From Sulfitobacter sp. EhC04 (lineage in GTDB: Bacteria; Pseudomonadota; Alphaproteobacteria; Rhodobacterales; Rhodobacteraceae): DNA of 64,000 nucleotides. The notes beneath the pieces are model-generated. The model searched no databases. It had not been told where the DNA came from and saw only the letters and a program-made list of their open reading frames with translations. Both the position numbers and the translations under genes were made by a program. The DNA is taken from assembly GCF_001650875.1 (NCBI RefSeq), contig NZ_LXYI01000033.1:1-64000 (forward strand), read 5' to 3'. Positions 25,522 through 33,888 of the stretch are shown here, piece by piece; positions within the stretch are counted from its first letter, which is position 1, and every line of letters starts with the position of its first letter.

Positions 25522-25605
25522 AAAGAAAAAGGGCGGCGACATCAGGGAGGAGGAGGATGTCGCCGCCAATCGCAGACGGTGTCGGGAGGAGGATGACCCC
25601 GTCTG
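25522..25605 (-). ncRNA. Third CcsR/cuckoo-type sRNA, upstream of the DUF1127 gene
   Basis: Two hairpins on the minus strand. F has arms 25573-25583/25595-25605 (11 bp, one mismatch) with loop ATCCTCCTCCC. E has perfect 12-bp arms 25532-25543/25556-25567 with loop CTCCTCCTCCCT, followed by TTTTTCTTT (25522-25530), a strong rho-independent terminator. The two-hairpin, CCUCCUCCC-loop structure is the same as in the array behind the DUF1127 gene. It is separate from that transcript because its terminator precedes the DUF1127 promoter. Its own promoter was not clear. Confidence 0.75.
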
Positions 25606-25821
25606 GTCTTTCTGTCGAAGGGCGTTGCCGCTCTTCACATACACAATGTCGCCTTAATGCTGCGGTTGCACAATGGTTAGTTTTGCAATGCTGCCATGCA
25701 GCAAAAACATGGTTTTGCGGTACGTTTGGAAGGCGGTGTGCTGAAGACTTGTGCATATGCCTTCCTGCCCTTGTGATTTTTGCAGAAACTGCCATGTGAG
25801 GGGGAACCACAGGAGGTTACC

Positions 25822-26895
25822 ATGCCGATCAACAAGACCGATGTCGAAACCGCGCTTTCCCGTGTGAGCCTGCCTGATGGCAAGAGCCTGATGGAGCATG
25901 ATCTGGTTCGGGCCTTGCGGATCGACGAGGATGTTGTGCGCTTTGTCATCGAGGCACCAAATGCCGAGGTGGCGCAGGTCATGGGGCCCTTGCGCGATGC
26001 GGCGGAAAAGGTTGTCGGCGAACTGCCCGGTGTGCGCAGCGTTTCGGTGGCCTTGACGGCGCATGGACCGGCCAAGAAACCGCAGGCCGCGCCCAGCCTG
26101 AAGATCGGCGGCCATCCCAAACCGCAGGAGGGGCCGGTCAAACCTGCAGGGGTAGACCGGATTCTTGCCATTGCCTCTGGCAAGGGCGGGGTGGGCAAAT
26201 CAACCGTCAGCTCCAACCTCGCCGTGGCCCTGGCCCGTCAGGGCCGCCGGGTGGGGCTGCTGGATGCGGATATCTACGGACCCAGCCAGCCGCGCATGAT
26301 GGGGGTGAACAGACGCCCCGCCAGCCCGGACGGCAAGACGATCATCCCGTTGCAGGCGCATGGGGTCACGATGATGTCCATCGGCTTCATGATGGAAGAG
26401 GGCAAGGCGGTGGTCTGGCGCGGGCCGATGTTGATGGGTGCCTTGCAGCAGATGCTGGGGCAGGTGCAATGGGGCGAGTTGGACGTGTTACTGGTCGATC
26501 TGCCGCCGGGTACGGGGGATGTGCAGTTGACACTCTGTACCAAGTCCGAACTGACCGGGGCGATTGTAGTCAGCACGCCGCAGGACGTGGCGCTGATTGA
26601 CGCGCGCAAGGCGATCGACATGTTTGCGACGCTCAAGACCCCGGTGTTGGGGCTGATCGAGAACATGTCGATGTTTGTCTGCCCCGATTGCGGGGCCGAG
26701 CACGAGATATTCGGGCATGGCGGTGTTGCGGCGGAGGCCGAGAAGATGGGTGTGCCGCTGCTCGGGGCCTTGCCGATTGATCTGGAGACCCGTCTGGCGG
26801 GGGATGCAGGCACGCCGGTGGCGGCGGGTGACGGCCCGATCGCGCAGGCCTATGCGCGGATTGCGGAGGGGTTGGTCAAGGGCGGCATGGCCTGA
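25822..26895 (+). CDS. apbC: Mrp/NBP35-type iron-sulphur carrier ATPase ApbC
   Basis: 357 residues from the ATG at 25822 with AGGAGG upstream. A DUF59/MIP18-like domain covers about residues 1-90. The P-loop ATPase starts at IASGKGGVGKSTVSSNLAVALA and continues with LLDADIYGPSQPRMMG and VDLPPGTGDVQLTL. The C-P-D-C pair in NMSMFVCPDCGAEHEIFGHGG would hold the bridging iron-sulphur cluster. It loads or transfers Fe-S clusters to apoproteins. It diverges from the sRNA locus and converges with a membrane-protein gene. Confidence 0.93.
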   Translation: MPINKTDVETALSRVSLPDGKSLMEHDLVRALRIDEDVVRFVIEAPNAEVAQVMGPLRDAAEKVVGELPGVRSVSVALTAHGPAKKPQAAPSLKIGGHPKPQEGPVKPAGVDRILAIASGKGGVGKSTVSSNLAVALARQGRRVGLLDADIYGPSQPRMMGVNRRPASPDGKTIIPLQAHGVTMMSIGFMMEEGKAVVWRGPMLMGALQQMLGQVQWGELDVLLVDLPPGTGDVQLTLCTKSELTGAIVVSTPQDVALIDARKAIDMFATLKTPVLGLIENMSMFVCPDCGAEHEIFGHGGVAAEAEKMGVPLLGALPIDLETRLAGDAGTPVAAGDGPIAQAYARIAEGLVKGGMA

Positions 26896-26907
26896 GCCGC
26901 GACCAGC

Positions 26908-27699
26908 TCAGCCGAGGGGGCGCTTTTCCACCAGATGACCGTAAAGCGTTGTCAGGACCGAGACAAAGATGATCCCTTCGACCAGGAAGACGCAGGTCTC
27001 CAGCAGCAGGCCAGCGGGGCCGGATCCCGGAAACAGCAACGACATGATCACCGATGTCGCTACGCTGATCAGGGACAGCAGTGCCGCAACCGACAGGATC
27101 GCGCCGGACATCGGGGCGGACACCATCCAGCTTTGCAGCAGCCCCATGCGCTGGCCCATCGCGGCGGCAGGCAGTGCGATGCTGAAGCGCAGGGCAACCC
27201 AGACAAAGGCGATGCCTGCGAGAATCCCGAAGATCACCGACGGGCCGGTCTGGCCCGGTGTGGTCTGCCAGCCGGTGATCCCGGCCAGCACGGTGATCGC
27301 CGTCAGGATCGGCACAGCCGCCAGCATCTGGACAAGGGCAACGGTGAAGGCCCGCCAGATGTAATATGCGATGACGCTCCAGCTCGGGGCCAGGTCGCTG
27401 ACCCGTTCGGGGCCATTCAGCAGGACGTGGCGGTGCCAGTGGATCGCCATCAGGGCATAGCCCAGCAGCCCTGTCAGCCCCAGTACCAGCATCAGCAAAA
27501 CGTCGGAGGGGGGGATTTGCAGGATCGCATTGGCGTTGTTGCTGGTGACGGCGGCAATCACATCCGATACCAGCACCGAAGCGGCCACCGTGCTGAACAC
27601 GACCATGGCCAGACCCGGCAGGATCACCCGCAGGGTGGTGCCCGGTTCGTGGATCAACATGCGTATGGCATGGGCGATGATGGCTAATCCGACGGTCAA
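26908..27699 (-). CDS. Hypothetical polytopic membrane protein
   Basis: 263 residues beginning at TTG (27699), supported by AGGAGCAGG upstream. About six hydrophobic helices are visible, for example VILPGLAMVVFSTVAASVLV, VLLMLVLGLTGLLGYALMAIHW, MLAAVPILTAITVLAGITGW, IFGILAGIAFVWVALRFSIALPAAAMG and the C-terminal VFLVEGIIFVSVLTTLYGHLVEK. The pattern resembles uncharacterised YIP/DUF-type inner-membrane proteins of Rhodobacteraceae. No catalytic or transport motif recognised. Confidence 0.78.
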   Translation of the reverse strand: MTVGLAIIAHAIRMLIHEPGTTLRVILPGLAMVVFSTVAASVLVSDVIAAVTSNNANAILQIPPSDVLLMLVLGLTGLLGYALMAIHWHRHVLLNGPERVSDLAPSWSVIAYYIWRAFTVALVQMLAAVPILTAITVLAGITGWQTTPGQTGPSVIFGILAGIAFVWVALRFSIALPAAAMGQRMGLLQSWMVSAPMSGAILSVAALLSLISVATSVIMSLLFPGSGPAGLLLETCVFLVEGIIFVSVLTTLYGHLVEKRPLG

Positions 27700-27864
27700 A
27701 AACCTGCTCCTGAATATACTGTTGACCTTTTGGCCAATGTGCCCCGCAGGTGCAAGCGCGAGCGGCCAGATTGTTGGGCGTCAGGTCGGACAGGTGGCTG
27801 GAAATGTCGAAAAGGCGCAGTTTCCTGCACCTTTCTGACCATCAGATAGAATGAGCCAGGCAGG

Positions 27865-29280
27865 TCAGAAGATGAAATCGGTCCCGTCGAGATCGTTCAG
27901 GTTGACGCCGAGCAGAAAGATAGAACTGTTGTCACCTGCGTCGATCAGAACACTGCGGCCGATCTGCTGGACGTGATGCGTGATCAGATCGTTGAAATCG
28001 GTGATCGCCTGTGCCCCGCTGAGGTCGATCCGCTCAAACGGGTTGGTGGCATCGAAGTCATTGATGGTGTCGTTTCCGAAACCGCCCGCCATATCCGCAA
28101 AGACAAAGGTGTCGGCGTTAAAGAGGCCGACCAGCACGTCATTGCCTGCGCCCCCGATCAGCCGGTCAAAGCCCGCACCACCTCTCATTGCGTCATTGCC
28201 GTTGCCACCCTCGATCAGGTCATCGCCCTGGCCGCCAAAGAAGCGGTCATTGCCGTCCTGGCCGCGCAGGGTGTCATTGCCCATCTGCCCGAACAGGGCA
28301 TCGCTGCCGTCGCCAGCTTCGAGCACGTCATTGCCGGTCCCGCCGAACAGCCGGTCGAAACCGGCCCCGCCCAGCAGCAGGTCGTCACCGCCGTCGCCAT
28401 ATAGGTTATCGGCCTGCGCCCCGCCGTCGATGGTGTCATTGCCATCGCCACCGCGCAGCAGGTCAAAGCCCGCGTCGCCAAAGATGCGGTCATCGCCTTC
28501 GTCACCGGCGATGCTGTCTTCTTGTGCGCCGCCGCGCAGCAGGTCGTTTCCGGTGCCGCCCAGAATGGCATCATTGCCGAAATCGCCCAGGATGGTGTCG
28601 GCCCCGGCATTGCCGTGCAGATTGTCCGCACCGGTGCCGCCGCGAATGAGGTCCGCGCCGTCGCCCGCGCGGATGCTGTCATTGCCGTCGCCCCCGTCGA
28701 TGGTGTCGCGACCGCTGCCGGTGCTGATCAGATCATTGCCCGCACCGCCGGTGATATAGTCCTCTCCAAAGGAGGTTTCGATTACGTCGGCGCTGGCATC
28801 GCCCATGATCTGTTGGTCCAGGGCACCCTGGGTCGCGCCGAAGTTCTGGGTGACGAGAATGGAATCGTGAAAGGTTCCGGTGCCATAGCTCATCGGGCCA
28901 AGGCCAATGCCAATGCCGATATGAGTATAGCCGGCATTCAGGATGTTCGCCCGGTGAGAAGGGGAGTTCATCAACCCCTCATGCAAATCGCGTATGTCAT
29001 CCCACAGGCCTGCGGGGCCGCGTACCGTCTGCACCGCAAGGTTCTCGCCCGTCCGCCAGGTGCCGGAGATGTCAAAACCTGCCGCGCGGATGCGATCGTG
29101 CGAGGTGCTGTCTTCAACGCCGGTATGGCTGAAGGTGTCGGTCTGAATCATCCAGTCGGTGTGATCGTCGGCAGATTGGTTCAAATTCATCTCAAGGGTC
29201 AGCGCCCCCAGGCCGTGTTCGGCGCGGACCTCGTTGATCAGCGTCACCATGTAAGCTTCGATATCAGAAGCGATACTCAT
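27865..29280 (-). CDS. CAP-domain RTX calcium-binding protein
   Basis: 471 residues. Residues 1 to about 150 form a CAP/SCP (PR-1-like) domain: INEVRAEHGLGALTLEMNLNQSADDHTDWMIQ, DTFSHTG, GENLAVQTV, HEGLMNSPSHRANILNAGYTHIGIGIG. From about 165 to 400 are RTX nonapeptide repeats (GGxGNDxLxGG type) that bind calcium. There is no Sec signal, as expected for type I secretion with a C-terminal signal; the tail LLGVNLNDLDGTDFIF fits. It is an extracellular protein; the CAP fold is found in proteins acting on lipids, cell walls or hosts. Confidence 0.88.
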   Translation of the reverse strand: MSIASDIEAYMVTLINEVRAEHGLGALTLEMNLNQSADDHTDWMIQTDTFSHTGVEDSTSHDRIRAAGFDISGTWRTGENLAVQTVRGPAGLWDDIRDLHEGLMNSPSHRANILNAGYTHIGIGIGLGPMSYGTGTFHDSILVTQNFGATQGALDQQIMGDASADVIETSFGEDYITGGAGNDLISTGSGRDTIDGGDGNDSIRAGDGADLIRGGTGADNLHGNAGADTILGDFGNDAILGGTGNDLLRGGAQEDSIAGDEGDDRIFGDAGFDLLRGGDGNDTIDGGAQADNLYGDGGDDLLLGGAGFDRLFGGTGNDVLEAGDGSDALFGQMGNDTLRGQDGNDRFFGGQGDDLIEGGNGNDAMRGGAGFDRLIGGAGNDVLVGLFNADTFVFADMAGGFGNDTINDFDATNPFERIDLSGAQAITDFNDLITHHVQQIGRSVLIDAGDNSSIFLLGVNLNDLDGTDFIF

Positions 29281-29902
29281 ACATCATTCCTTTGGTCGAG
29301 AGCGCCCGGCGGGAGACGCTTTAGTTATCGGGTCGAAAGACTAAAAACTGTTTGACGTCATGAATGCGGTCGTGGTTCGCCCGGTTTCAGGTTTTTTCTG
29401 GGCTTTTCTGGTGCTCAAAAAGTCGCAACCCCGGTTTGATGCGGCCATGAAACACCACAATTTCCGTCCCGTCCGGCATGATCCGGGCGGATTTGGCGTC
29501 GTTGCTTTGGGCAATCATGGGACTGGCATGCCAATTGGGGCGGGGTTCTGGGAAATCGGGGGAATAGAGGCTGTCCCGGCCCTGTGATTCGGCCAGAACC
29601 CGCCGAATTCGAATCAAATTTATGGGAATGGGGTTGAAAAACCTTGAATTCCGCATTCCTTTTATGGAACAGGAGTGGAACATGTCCTGTGGATAAATCT
29701 GCGGATGAATTTTTCTGGGAATTCATGGGAAGTTTTTCCACACTGAAAATCCACACCATATATTGTGCTCTTTGCCGACACCTATACTGAATAAGCGGAA
29801 AATTGTCGTAATTCTGCTACCAGATTTAGATTTTCTGCTATGTGCAAAACTAAATATCGTGAGTTCACGGTGAAAAAAATGTAGACGCCCACGATTTCCC
29901 AT
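29281..29902. other. Long intergenic region with DnaA-box-like cluster
   Basis: About 620 bases without a credible gene. The end nearest 29281 should hold the promoter of the CAP-RTX gene. At 29688-29696 there is an exact DnaA box (TTATCCACA on the minus strand), followed by TTTTCCACA (29734-29742) and AAATCCACA (29747-29755), within AT-rich DNA reaching 29880. CcrM methylation sites (GANTC) occur at about 29586 and 29613. The region precedes the dcw promoter. Replication-linked control of the cluster is conceivable. Confidence 0.4.
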
Positions 29903-29916
29903 GGCATCCCTAGTGC
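29903..29916 (+). promoter_or_regulatory. Promoter element of the dcw cluster / UpsM-like leader
   Basis: The 12-base GGCATCCCTAGT (29903-29914), identical before lpxC, runs into a -10-like TAGTGC (29911-29916). No clear -35 lies 16-18 bases upstream. A start at about 29920-29924 would give a leader of about 300 bases to mraZ and an RNA of about 210 bases to the terminator at 30131. Confidence 0.45.
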
Positions 29917-29921
29917 ATCGG

Positions 29922-30131
29922 ATGAGAACGGGACACGGGGCACCAAACGACCCCAAATAAAAATAAAACCTAGCAGGTTTCATACAGGCACCTCGCTTTC
30001 ATCAGACCAAAGAGATCCGGCGCGCGGGCGAGCAGACATCCCCCCAGGTGGCGCGCGCAGTCGGACTTCCCCGCCAAGCTGCGGGACGAGGGCGGCGGGT
30101 TGATCAGTGGCAGCAGATCAACCCGCCGTTT
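29922..30131 (+). ncRNA. Candidate UpsM-type sRNA from the dcw leader
   Basis: A region of about 210 bases between the GCATCCCTAGT promoter element and a strong terminator hairpin 90 bases before mraZ. It has a small hairpin AAACCT-AGC-AGGTTT (29966-29980) and a GC-rich structured middle. In Rhodobacter sphaeroides the dcw cluster is preceded by an unusually long leader whose partial termination yields the abundant ~200-nt sRNA UpsM. Position, length and terminator agree here, but sequence similarity to UpsM could not be tested. The 5' end is inferred. Confidence 0.6.
30093..30131 (+). terminator. Attenuator-like terminator in the dcw leader
   Basis: Perfect 13-bp stem CGGCGGGTTGATC (30093-30105) with its complement at 30116-30128, a 10-base loop and only a short U-run (TTT). 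A stable stem with a weak U-tract would give partial termination, leaving some transcripts to continue into mraZ at 30222. Confidence 0.7.
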
Positions 30132-30221
30132 CCATGTCCGGAGATCACTTCGGACCAGGGACAGGAATTTCGCGGGGGCGCGACAAGAAGATAAGCGCAA
30201 GGCGCGCAGGCAGGAAATCAA

Positions 30222-30713
30222 GTGGGCCGCAGGTTCAGAGGCGAAAGCCAGCACAAGGTCGATAGCAAGGGGCGGGTTTCCATACCGGCCTCTTTTCGTC
30301 GTGTGCTGGAAGCCGGTGACCCGAACTGGAAATCAGGCGAGACCCCCGAGCTTGTGATCGTTTACGGCGATGCCAAGCGGAACTACCTTGAATGCTATAC
30401 GATGGAGGCCATCGACGAGGTGGACGCAAAGATCGACGCGCTGCCGCGCGGATCGGTCGGGCGCAAGGCGCTGCAACGCCTGTTCCATGGTCAATCCTTT
30501 CCCACCACGGTGGACGAAACCGGCCGCCTGGTGCTGCCCGCCAAGCTGCGCAAGAAGATCGACCTCGACGCGGAGGCGTTCTTTTTCGCCACCGGCGATA
30601 CCTTCCAGATCTGGAAGCCCGAAACCTACGAAGCCGAAGAAGAATCATGGGCCACAGACTTGCCCGATGATTTCGATCCGATGGCCTTCCTGGACGGCGA
30701 TCGGGAGGCCTGA
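30222..30713 (+). CDS. mraZ: Transcriptional regulator/division protein MraZ
   Basis: 163 residues from a GTG at 30222 behind CAGGAAA. It carries the two SpoVT/AbrB-like halves of Mra[26 protein letters not shown] and [24 protein letters not shown], with the conserved D-x-K/E-GR motifs. In other bacteria MraZ binds repeats before its own operon and represses dcw genes. First gene of the cluster; rsmH follows after 5 bases. Confidence 0.94.
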   Translation: MGRRFRGESQHKVDSKGRVSIPASFRRVLEAGDPNWKSGETPELVIVYGDAKRNYLECYTMEAIDEVDAKIDALPRGSVGRKALQRLFHGQSFPTTVDETGRLVLPAKLRKKIDLDAEAFFFATGDTFQIWKPETYEAEEESWATDLPDDFDPMAFLDGDREA

Positions 30714-30718
30714 ACCTG

Positions 30719-31708
30719 ATGGCTGCTGCGGCCTCCCCTCACCAGACTGCCCCCCACACTCCCGTTCTGCTGCGCCCCTTGCTGGATGCTGTTGCACCCG
30801 TTTCAGGGGTTTGGCTGGACGGCACCTTCGGGGCGGGCGGCTATACCCGCGGCCTGATAGAGGCGGGAGCCGCACGTGTCATCGCGGTGGACCGCGACCC
30901 GCTGGCCTTCGAGATGGCGGCAGGCTGGGCCGATGCCTATGGCGACCGGATCACCATCCAGCAGGGTGTGTTTTCCAGGATGGACGAATATGCGCAGGAC
31001 CTTGACGGGATCGTGCTCGACCTCGGGGTGTCCTCGATGCAGCTGGACCTGGCCGAGCGCGGCTTTTCCTTCATGCGCGACGGGCCGCTGGACATGCGCA
31101 TGTCGCAGGACGGTCCTTCGGCTGCTGATCTGGTCAACGAGGGCGACGAAGAACTGATCGCCAATATCCTGTTCCAATACGGCGAGGAACGCGCGAGCCG
31201 CCGCATCGCCAAGGCGATTGCGCGCGCCCGTGCCGAGGCGCCGATCACTACCACGCTGCAACTTGCGGGGCTGATCGAAGGCTGCCTGCCGCGCGCCAAA
31301 CCGGGGCAATCGCACCCTGCGACGCGCAGCTTTCAGGCCATCCGCATTGCGGTCAATGATGAATATGGCGAGCTTTTCCAGGGACTTATGGCGGCTGAGC
31401 GCGCCTTGCGGCCCGGCGGCCAACTGGCGGTCGTGACCTTTCATTCGGTCGAGGACCGGATGGTCAAACGGTTCCTGACGGCCCGGTCGGGCGGGGGCGG
31501 CAATGCCAACCGCTTTGCCCCCGAGGTTGACCGCCCGGACCCTCAGTTCCGGGTGGAAAAGCGCAAGGCGATCGGGCCGGACGCGCAGGAATTGTCGGAA
31601 AACCCGCGCAGCCGATCGGCAAAGCTGCGCGTGGCGATCAGAACGGATGCACCCAGCGGTGCGGTTGATGCGAAATCCATCGGGATGCCGATGGTCAAGG
31701 GGCAGTAA
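30719..31708 (+). CDS. rsmH: 16S rRNA (cytosine1402-N4)-methyltransferase RsmH
   Basis: 329 residues. The protein starts with [15 protein letters not shown] and has the SAM-binding motif [16 protein letters not shown], then [33 protein letters not shown] and GPLDMRM, all family-specific. C-terminal [15 protein letters not shown] and [13 protein letters not shown] are also typical. It methylates N4 of C1402 in 16S rRNA. Second gene of the dcw operon, two bases before ftsL. Confidence 0.96.
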   Translation: MAAAASPHQTAPHTPVLLRPLLDAVAPVSGVWLDGTFGAGGYTRGLIEAGAARVIAVDRDPLAFEMAAGWADAYGDRITIQQGVFSRMDEYAQDLDGIVLDLGVSSMQLDLAERGFSFMRDGPLDMRMSQDGPSAADLVNEGDEELIANILFQYGEERASRRIAKAIARARAEAPITTTLQLAGLIEGCLPRAKPGQSHPATRSFQAIRIAVNDEYGELFQGLMAAERALRPGGQLAVVTFHSVEDRMVKRFLTARSGGGGNANRFAPEVDRPDPQFRVEKRKAIGPDAQELSENPRSRSAKLRVAIRTDAPSGAVDAKSIGMPMVKGQ

Positions 31709-31710
31709 CG

Positions 31711-32073
31711 ATGCGAGCAGTTCTATACGTTCTTACGTCGATGGCGGTGATTGGGCTGGCCTTCTGGGCCTACCGCGAGAATTACGCGACCCAGCAGGCG
31801 CTGAGCGAGGCAGACAAGCTGCACGCCAACATCCGCGGGTCTTATGCGCGCCTTGCGGTGCTCAAGGCTGAATGGGCCTATCAGAACCGCCCCGAACGGC
31901 TGCGCGACCTTGCCGTGCTCAACTTTGACCGGCTGGGGCTCTTGCCGCTGCAACCCGACCAGTTCGGCGCGGTGGACCAAGTGGCCTATCCACCCGCACC
32001 GCTGCTGCCGATCACCGACCCGGTCGATGTCTCGACCATGAATGCGCCCGACAGCCAGGAGGACCCGCTATGA
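31711..32073 (+). CDS. ftsL: Cell division protein FtsL
   Basis: 120 residues: a short N-terminus, one membrane helix (MRAVLYVLTSMAVIGLAFWAYREN) and a periplasmic coiled coil (TQQALSEADKLHANIRGSYARLAVLKAEWAYQNRPERLRDLA). FtsL with FtsB and FtsQ forms the divisome regulator of FtsWI. Sequence conservation in this family is low; placement between rsmH and ftsI, length and topology support the call. It overlaps ftsI by 4 bases. Confidence 0.88.
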   Translation: MRAVLYVLTSMAVIGLAFWAYRENYATQQALSEADKLHANIRGSYARLAVLKAEWAYQNRPERLRDLAVLNFDRLGLLPLQPDQFGAVDQVAYPPAPLLPITDPVDVSTMNAPDSQEDPL

Positions 32074-33857
32074 TCCGCACACCGCTGCGCCCGCTGGCGC
32101 GTATCCTCGATGCCCGCCAAAGGGGCGAGAACCCCGACGCGATCGAACGCGAGAACAAGCGCATCCGCCACGAACAGATGCGCGACCGGTCGCGTCAGCG
32201 CGCCGAAGGGCGGCTTTTGGTGCTGGGCGTGTTCTTTTTCTGCGCCTTTTCCGTGGTGGGGGCGCGCATGGGGCTGCTGGCCACCTCCGAAGCGGTGGAG
32301 CCGCGTGCCCATGCGCCCGGTGCCGTGATTTCGGCCTCGCGCGCCGATATCGTGGACCGCAACGGCAATATCCTGGCCACCAATTTCGAGACCCACGCGC
32401 TTTATGCCCAGCCGCGTCATATGGTGGACCCGGCGGCGGCTGCCAAAAAGCTGGTCAGCGTATTCCCTGACCTGGACGAAGAACGTCTGCTCAAGGATTT
32501 CACCGGCAAGCGCAAGTTCTTGTGGATCAAGAAGAAAATCAGCCCCGAGCAGATGCAGGCGGTGCATGACATCGGCGATCCCGGACTGCTGTTCGCACCG
32601 CGCGACATGCGTCTTTACCCAAATGGCAGGCTGGCGGCCCATGTGATGGGCGGCGCGAGTTTCGGCAAGGAAGGCGTGCATGCCGCCGAGGTCATCGGCG
32701 TCGCCGGGGTCGAGAAATACTTTGACGACTACCTGCGCGACCCCGCCAACGGCAACAAGCCGCTGCAACTGTCGCTGGACCTGACCGTACAGGCGGCAGC
32801 CGAACAGGTGCTTTGGGGCGGCATGAAACTGCTGAACGCCAAGGGGGCCACATCGGTTCTGATGGATGTGAAAACCGGCGAAGTGATCAGCGTGGTCTCG
32901 CTGCCAAGCTTTGACCCCAACGACCGTCCGCGCCCTGCGACAAAGGGCGATGCCTCGGACAGCCCGCTGTTCAACCGGTCGGTGCAGGGGGTTTACGAAC
33001 TGGGGTCGGCTTTCAAGATTTTTGCGGCAACGCAGGCGATCGAACTGGGTCTGGTCAATGCGGATACCGTGATCGACACCAGCGGGCCCTTCAAGGTCGG
33101 TGGTTTCAAGATCGGTGAGTTCCATGGCAAGAACTATGGCAAGCTGAGCGTGGCGGACATCATCGTCAACTCGTCGAACCGGGGCACCGGGCGGATTGCC
33201 TTGCAGATCGGGGCCACAAGACAGCAGGAATTTCTCAAGAAACTCGGTTTCTTCGAGGCGACGCCGTTTGAGATTGTCGAGGCCGCAGGCGGCAAGCCGC
33301 TGTTGCCGAAACGCTGGACGGAACTGTCCTCGGTGACGATTTCCTATGGCCATGGCCTGTCCAGCAGTCCGATGCATCTGGCGGCGGGCTATGCGGTGCT
33401 GGCCAATGGCGGGTTTCAGGTCAAACCCACGCTGATCAAGCAGGAAGGCCGGCAACTCGGGCCGCGCCTGATCTCGGCCAATGCCTCTGCCGACGCGCGC
33501 CGGATGTTGCGCAAGGTGGTCACCGACGGCACGGCAAGCTTTGCCGAAGTGCCGGGCTACCAGATCGCCGGCAAGACCGGCTCGGCGGACAAGCCCAAAC
33601 CCACGGGCGGGTATTACAAGGACAAGGTCATCGCCACCTTTGCCTCCTTCTTCCCGGCGCATGATCCCAAATATGTGCTGGTGGTCACCCTGGACGAAGC
33701 GGTGGAAACCTCCGGCTCGAAACCGCGCCGTACTGCGGGCTGGACCGCCGTGCCGGTTGCCGCAGAGATGATCCGCCGGATCGCGCCGCTGCTGGGTCTG
33801 CGACCCACTGTTGAACCGCTGGAGGAGGCTGTGGTAACGCTTGCGGGCAACAACTAA
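32070..33857 (+). CDS. ftsI: Peptidoglycan D,D-transpeptidase FtsI (PBP3)
   Basis: 595 residues with one membrane helix (about 49-71) after a basic N-terminus. The dimerisation module begins RADIVDRNGNILATN. The transpeptidase triad is SAFK (Ser313 nucleophile), SSN (368-370) and KTG (502-504). It crosslinks septal peptidoglycan, working with FtsW encoded further down the cluster. Its end overlaps non-family frame upstream of murE. Confidence 0.95.
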   Translation: MIRTPLRPLARILDARQRGENPDAIERENKRIRHEQMRDRSRQRAEGRLLVLGVFFFCAFSVVGARMGLLATSEAVEPRAHAPGAVISASRADIVDRNGNILATNFETHALYAQPRHMVDPAAAAKKLVSVFPDLDEERLLKDFTGKRKFLWIKKKISPEQMQAVHDIGDPGLLFAPRDMRLYPNGRLAAHVMGGASFGKEGVHAAEVIGVAGVEKYFDDYLRDPANGNKPLQLSLDLTVQAAAEQVLWGGMKLLNAKGATSVLMDVKTGEVISVVSLPSFDPNDRPRPATKGDASDSPLFNRSVQGVYELGSAFKIFAATQAIELGLVNADTVIDTSGPFKVGGFKIGEFHGKNYGKLSVADIIVNSSNRGTGRIALQIGATRQQEFLKKLGFFEATPFEIVEAAGGKPLLPKRWTELSSVTISYGHGLSSSPMHLAAGYAVLANGGFQVKPTLIKQEGRQLGPRLISANASADARRMLRKVVTDGTASFAEVPGYQIAGKTGSADKPKPTGGYYKDKVIATFASFFPAHDPKYVLVVTLDEAVETSGSKPRRTAGWTAVPVAAEMIRRIAPLLGLRPTVEPLEEAVVTLAGNN

Positions 33858-33888
33858 GCGTCACGAACCAAGCCGCAAAGGCGCAGCC

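Noticed and set aside
28140..28760. Regularly spaced short repeats that could look like a CRISPR or tandem array
   Set aside because: They are the codons of RTX nonapeptides (GGxGNDxL) in the CAP-RTX gene, imperfect and in frame.
29640..29900. Possible replication origin
   Set aside because: Only three DnaA-like boxes and no origin-linked genes; kept only as a possible regulatory cluster.
31986..33662. 558-codon open frame opposite ftsI
   Set aside because: Shadow of ftsI, whose three penicillin-binding motifs are intact on the plus strand.
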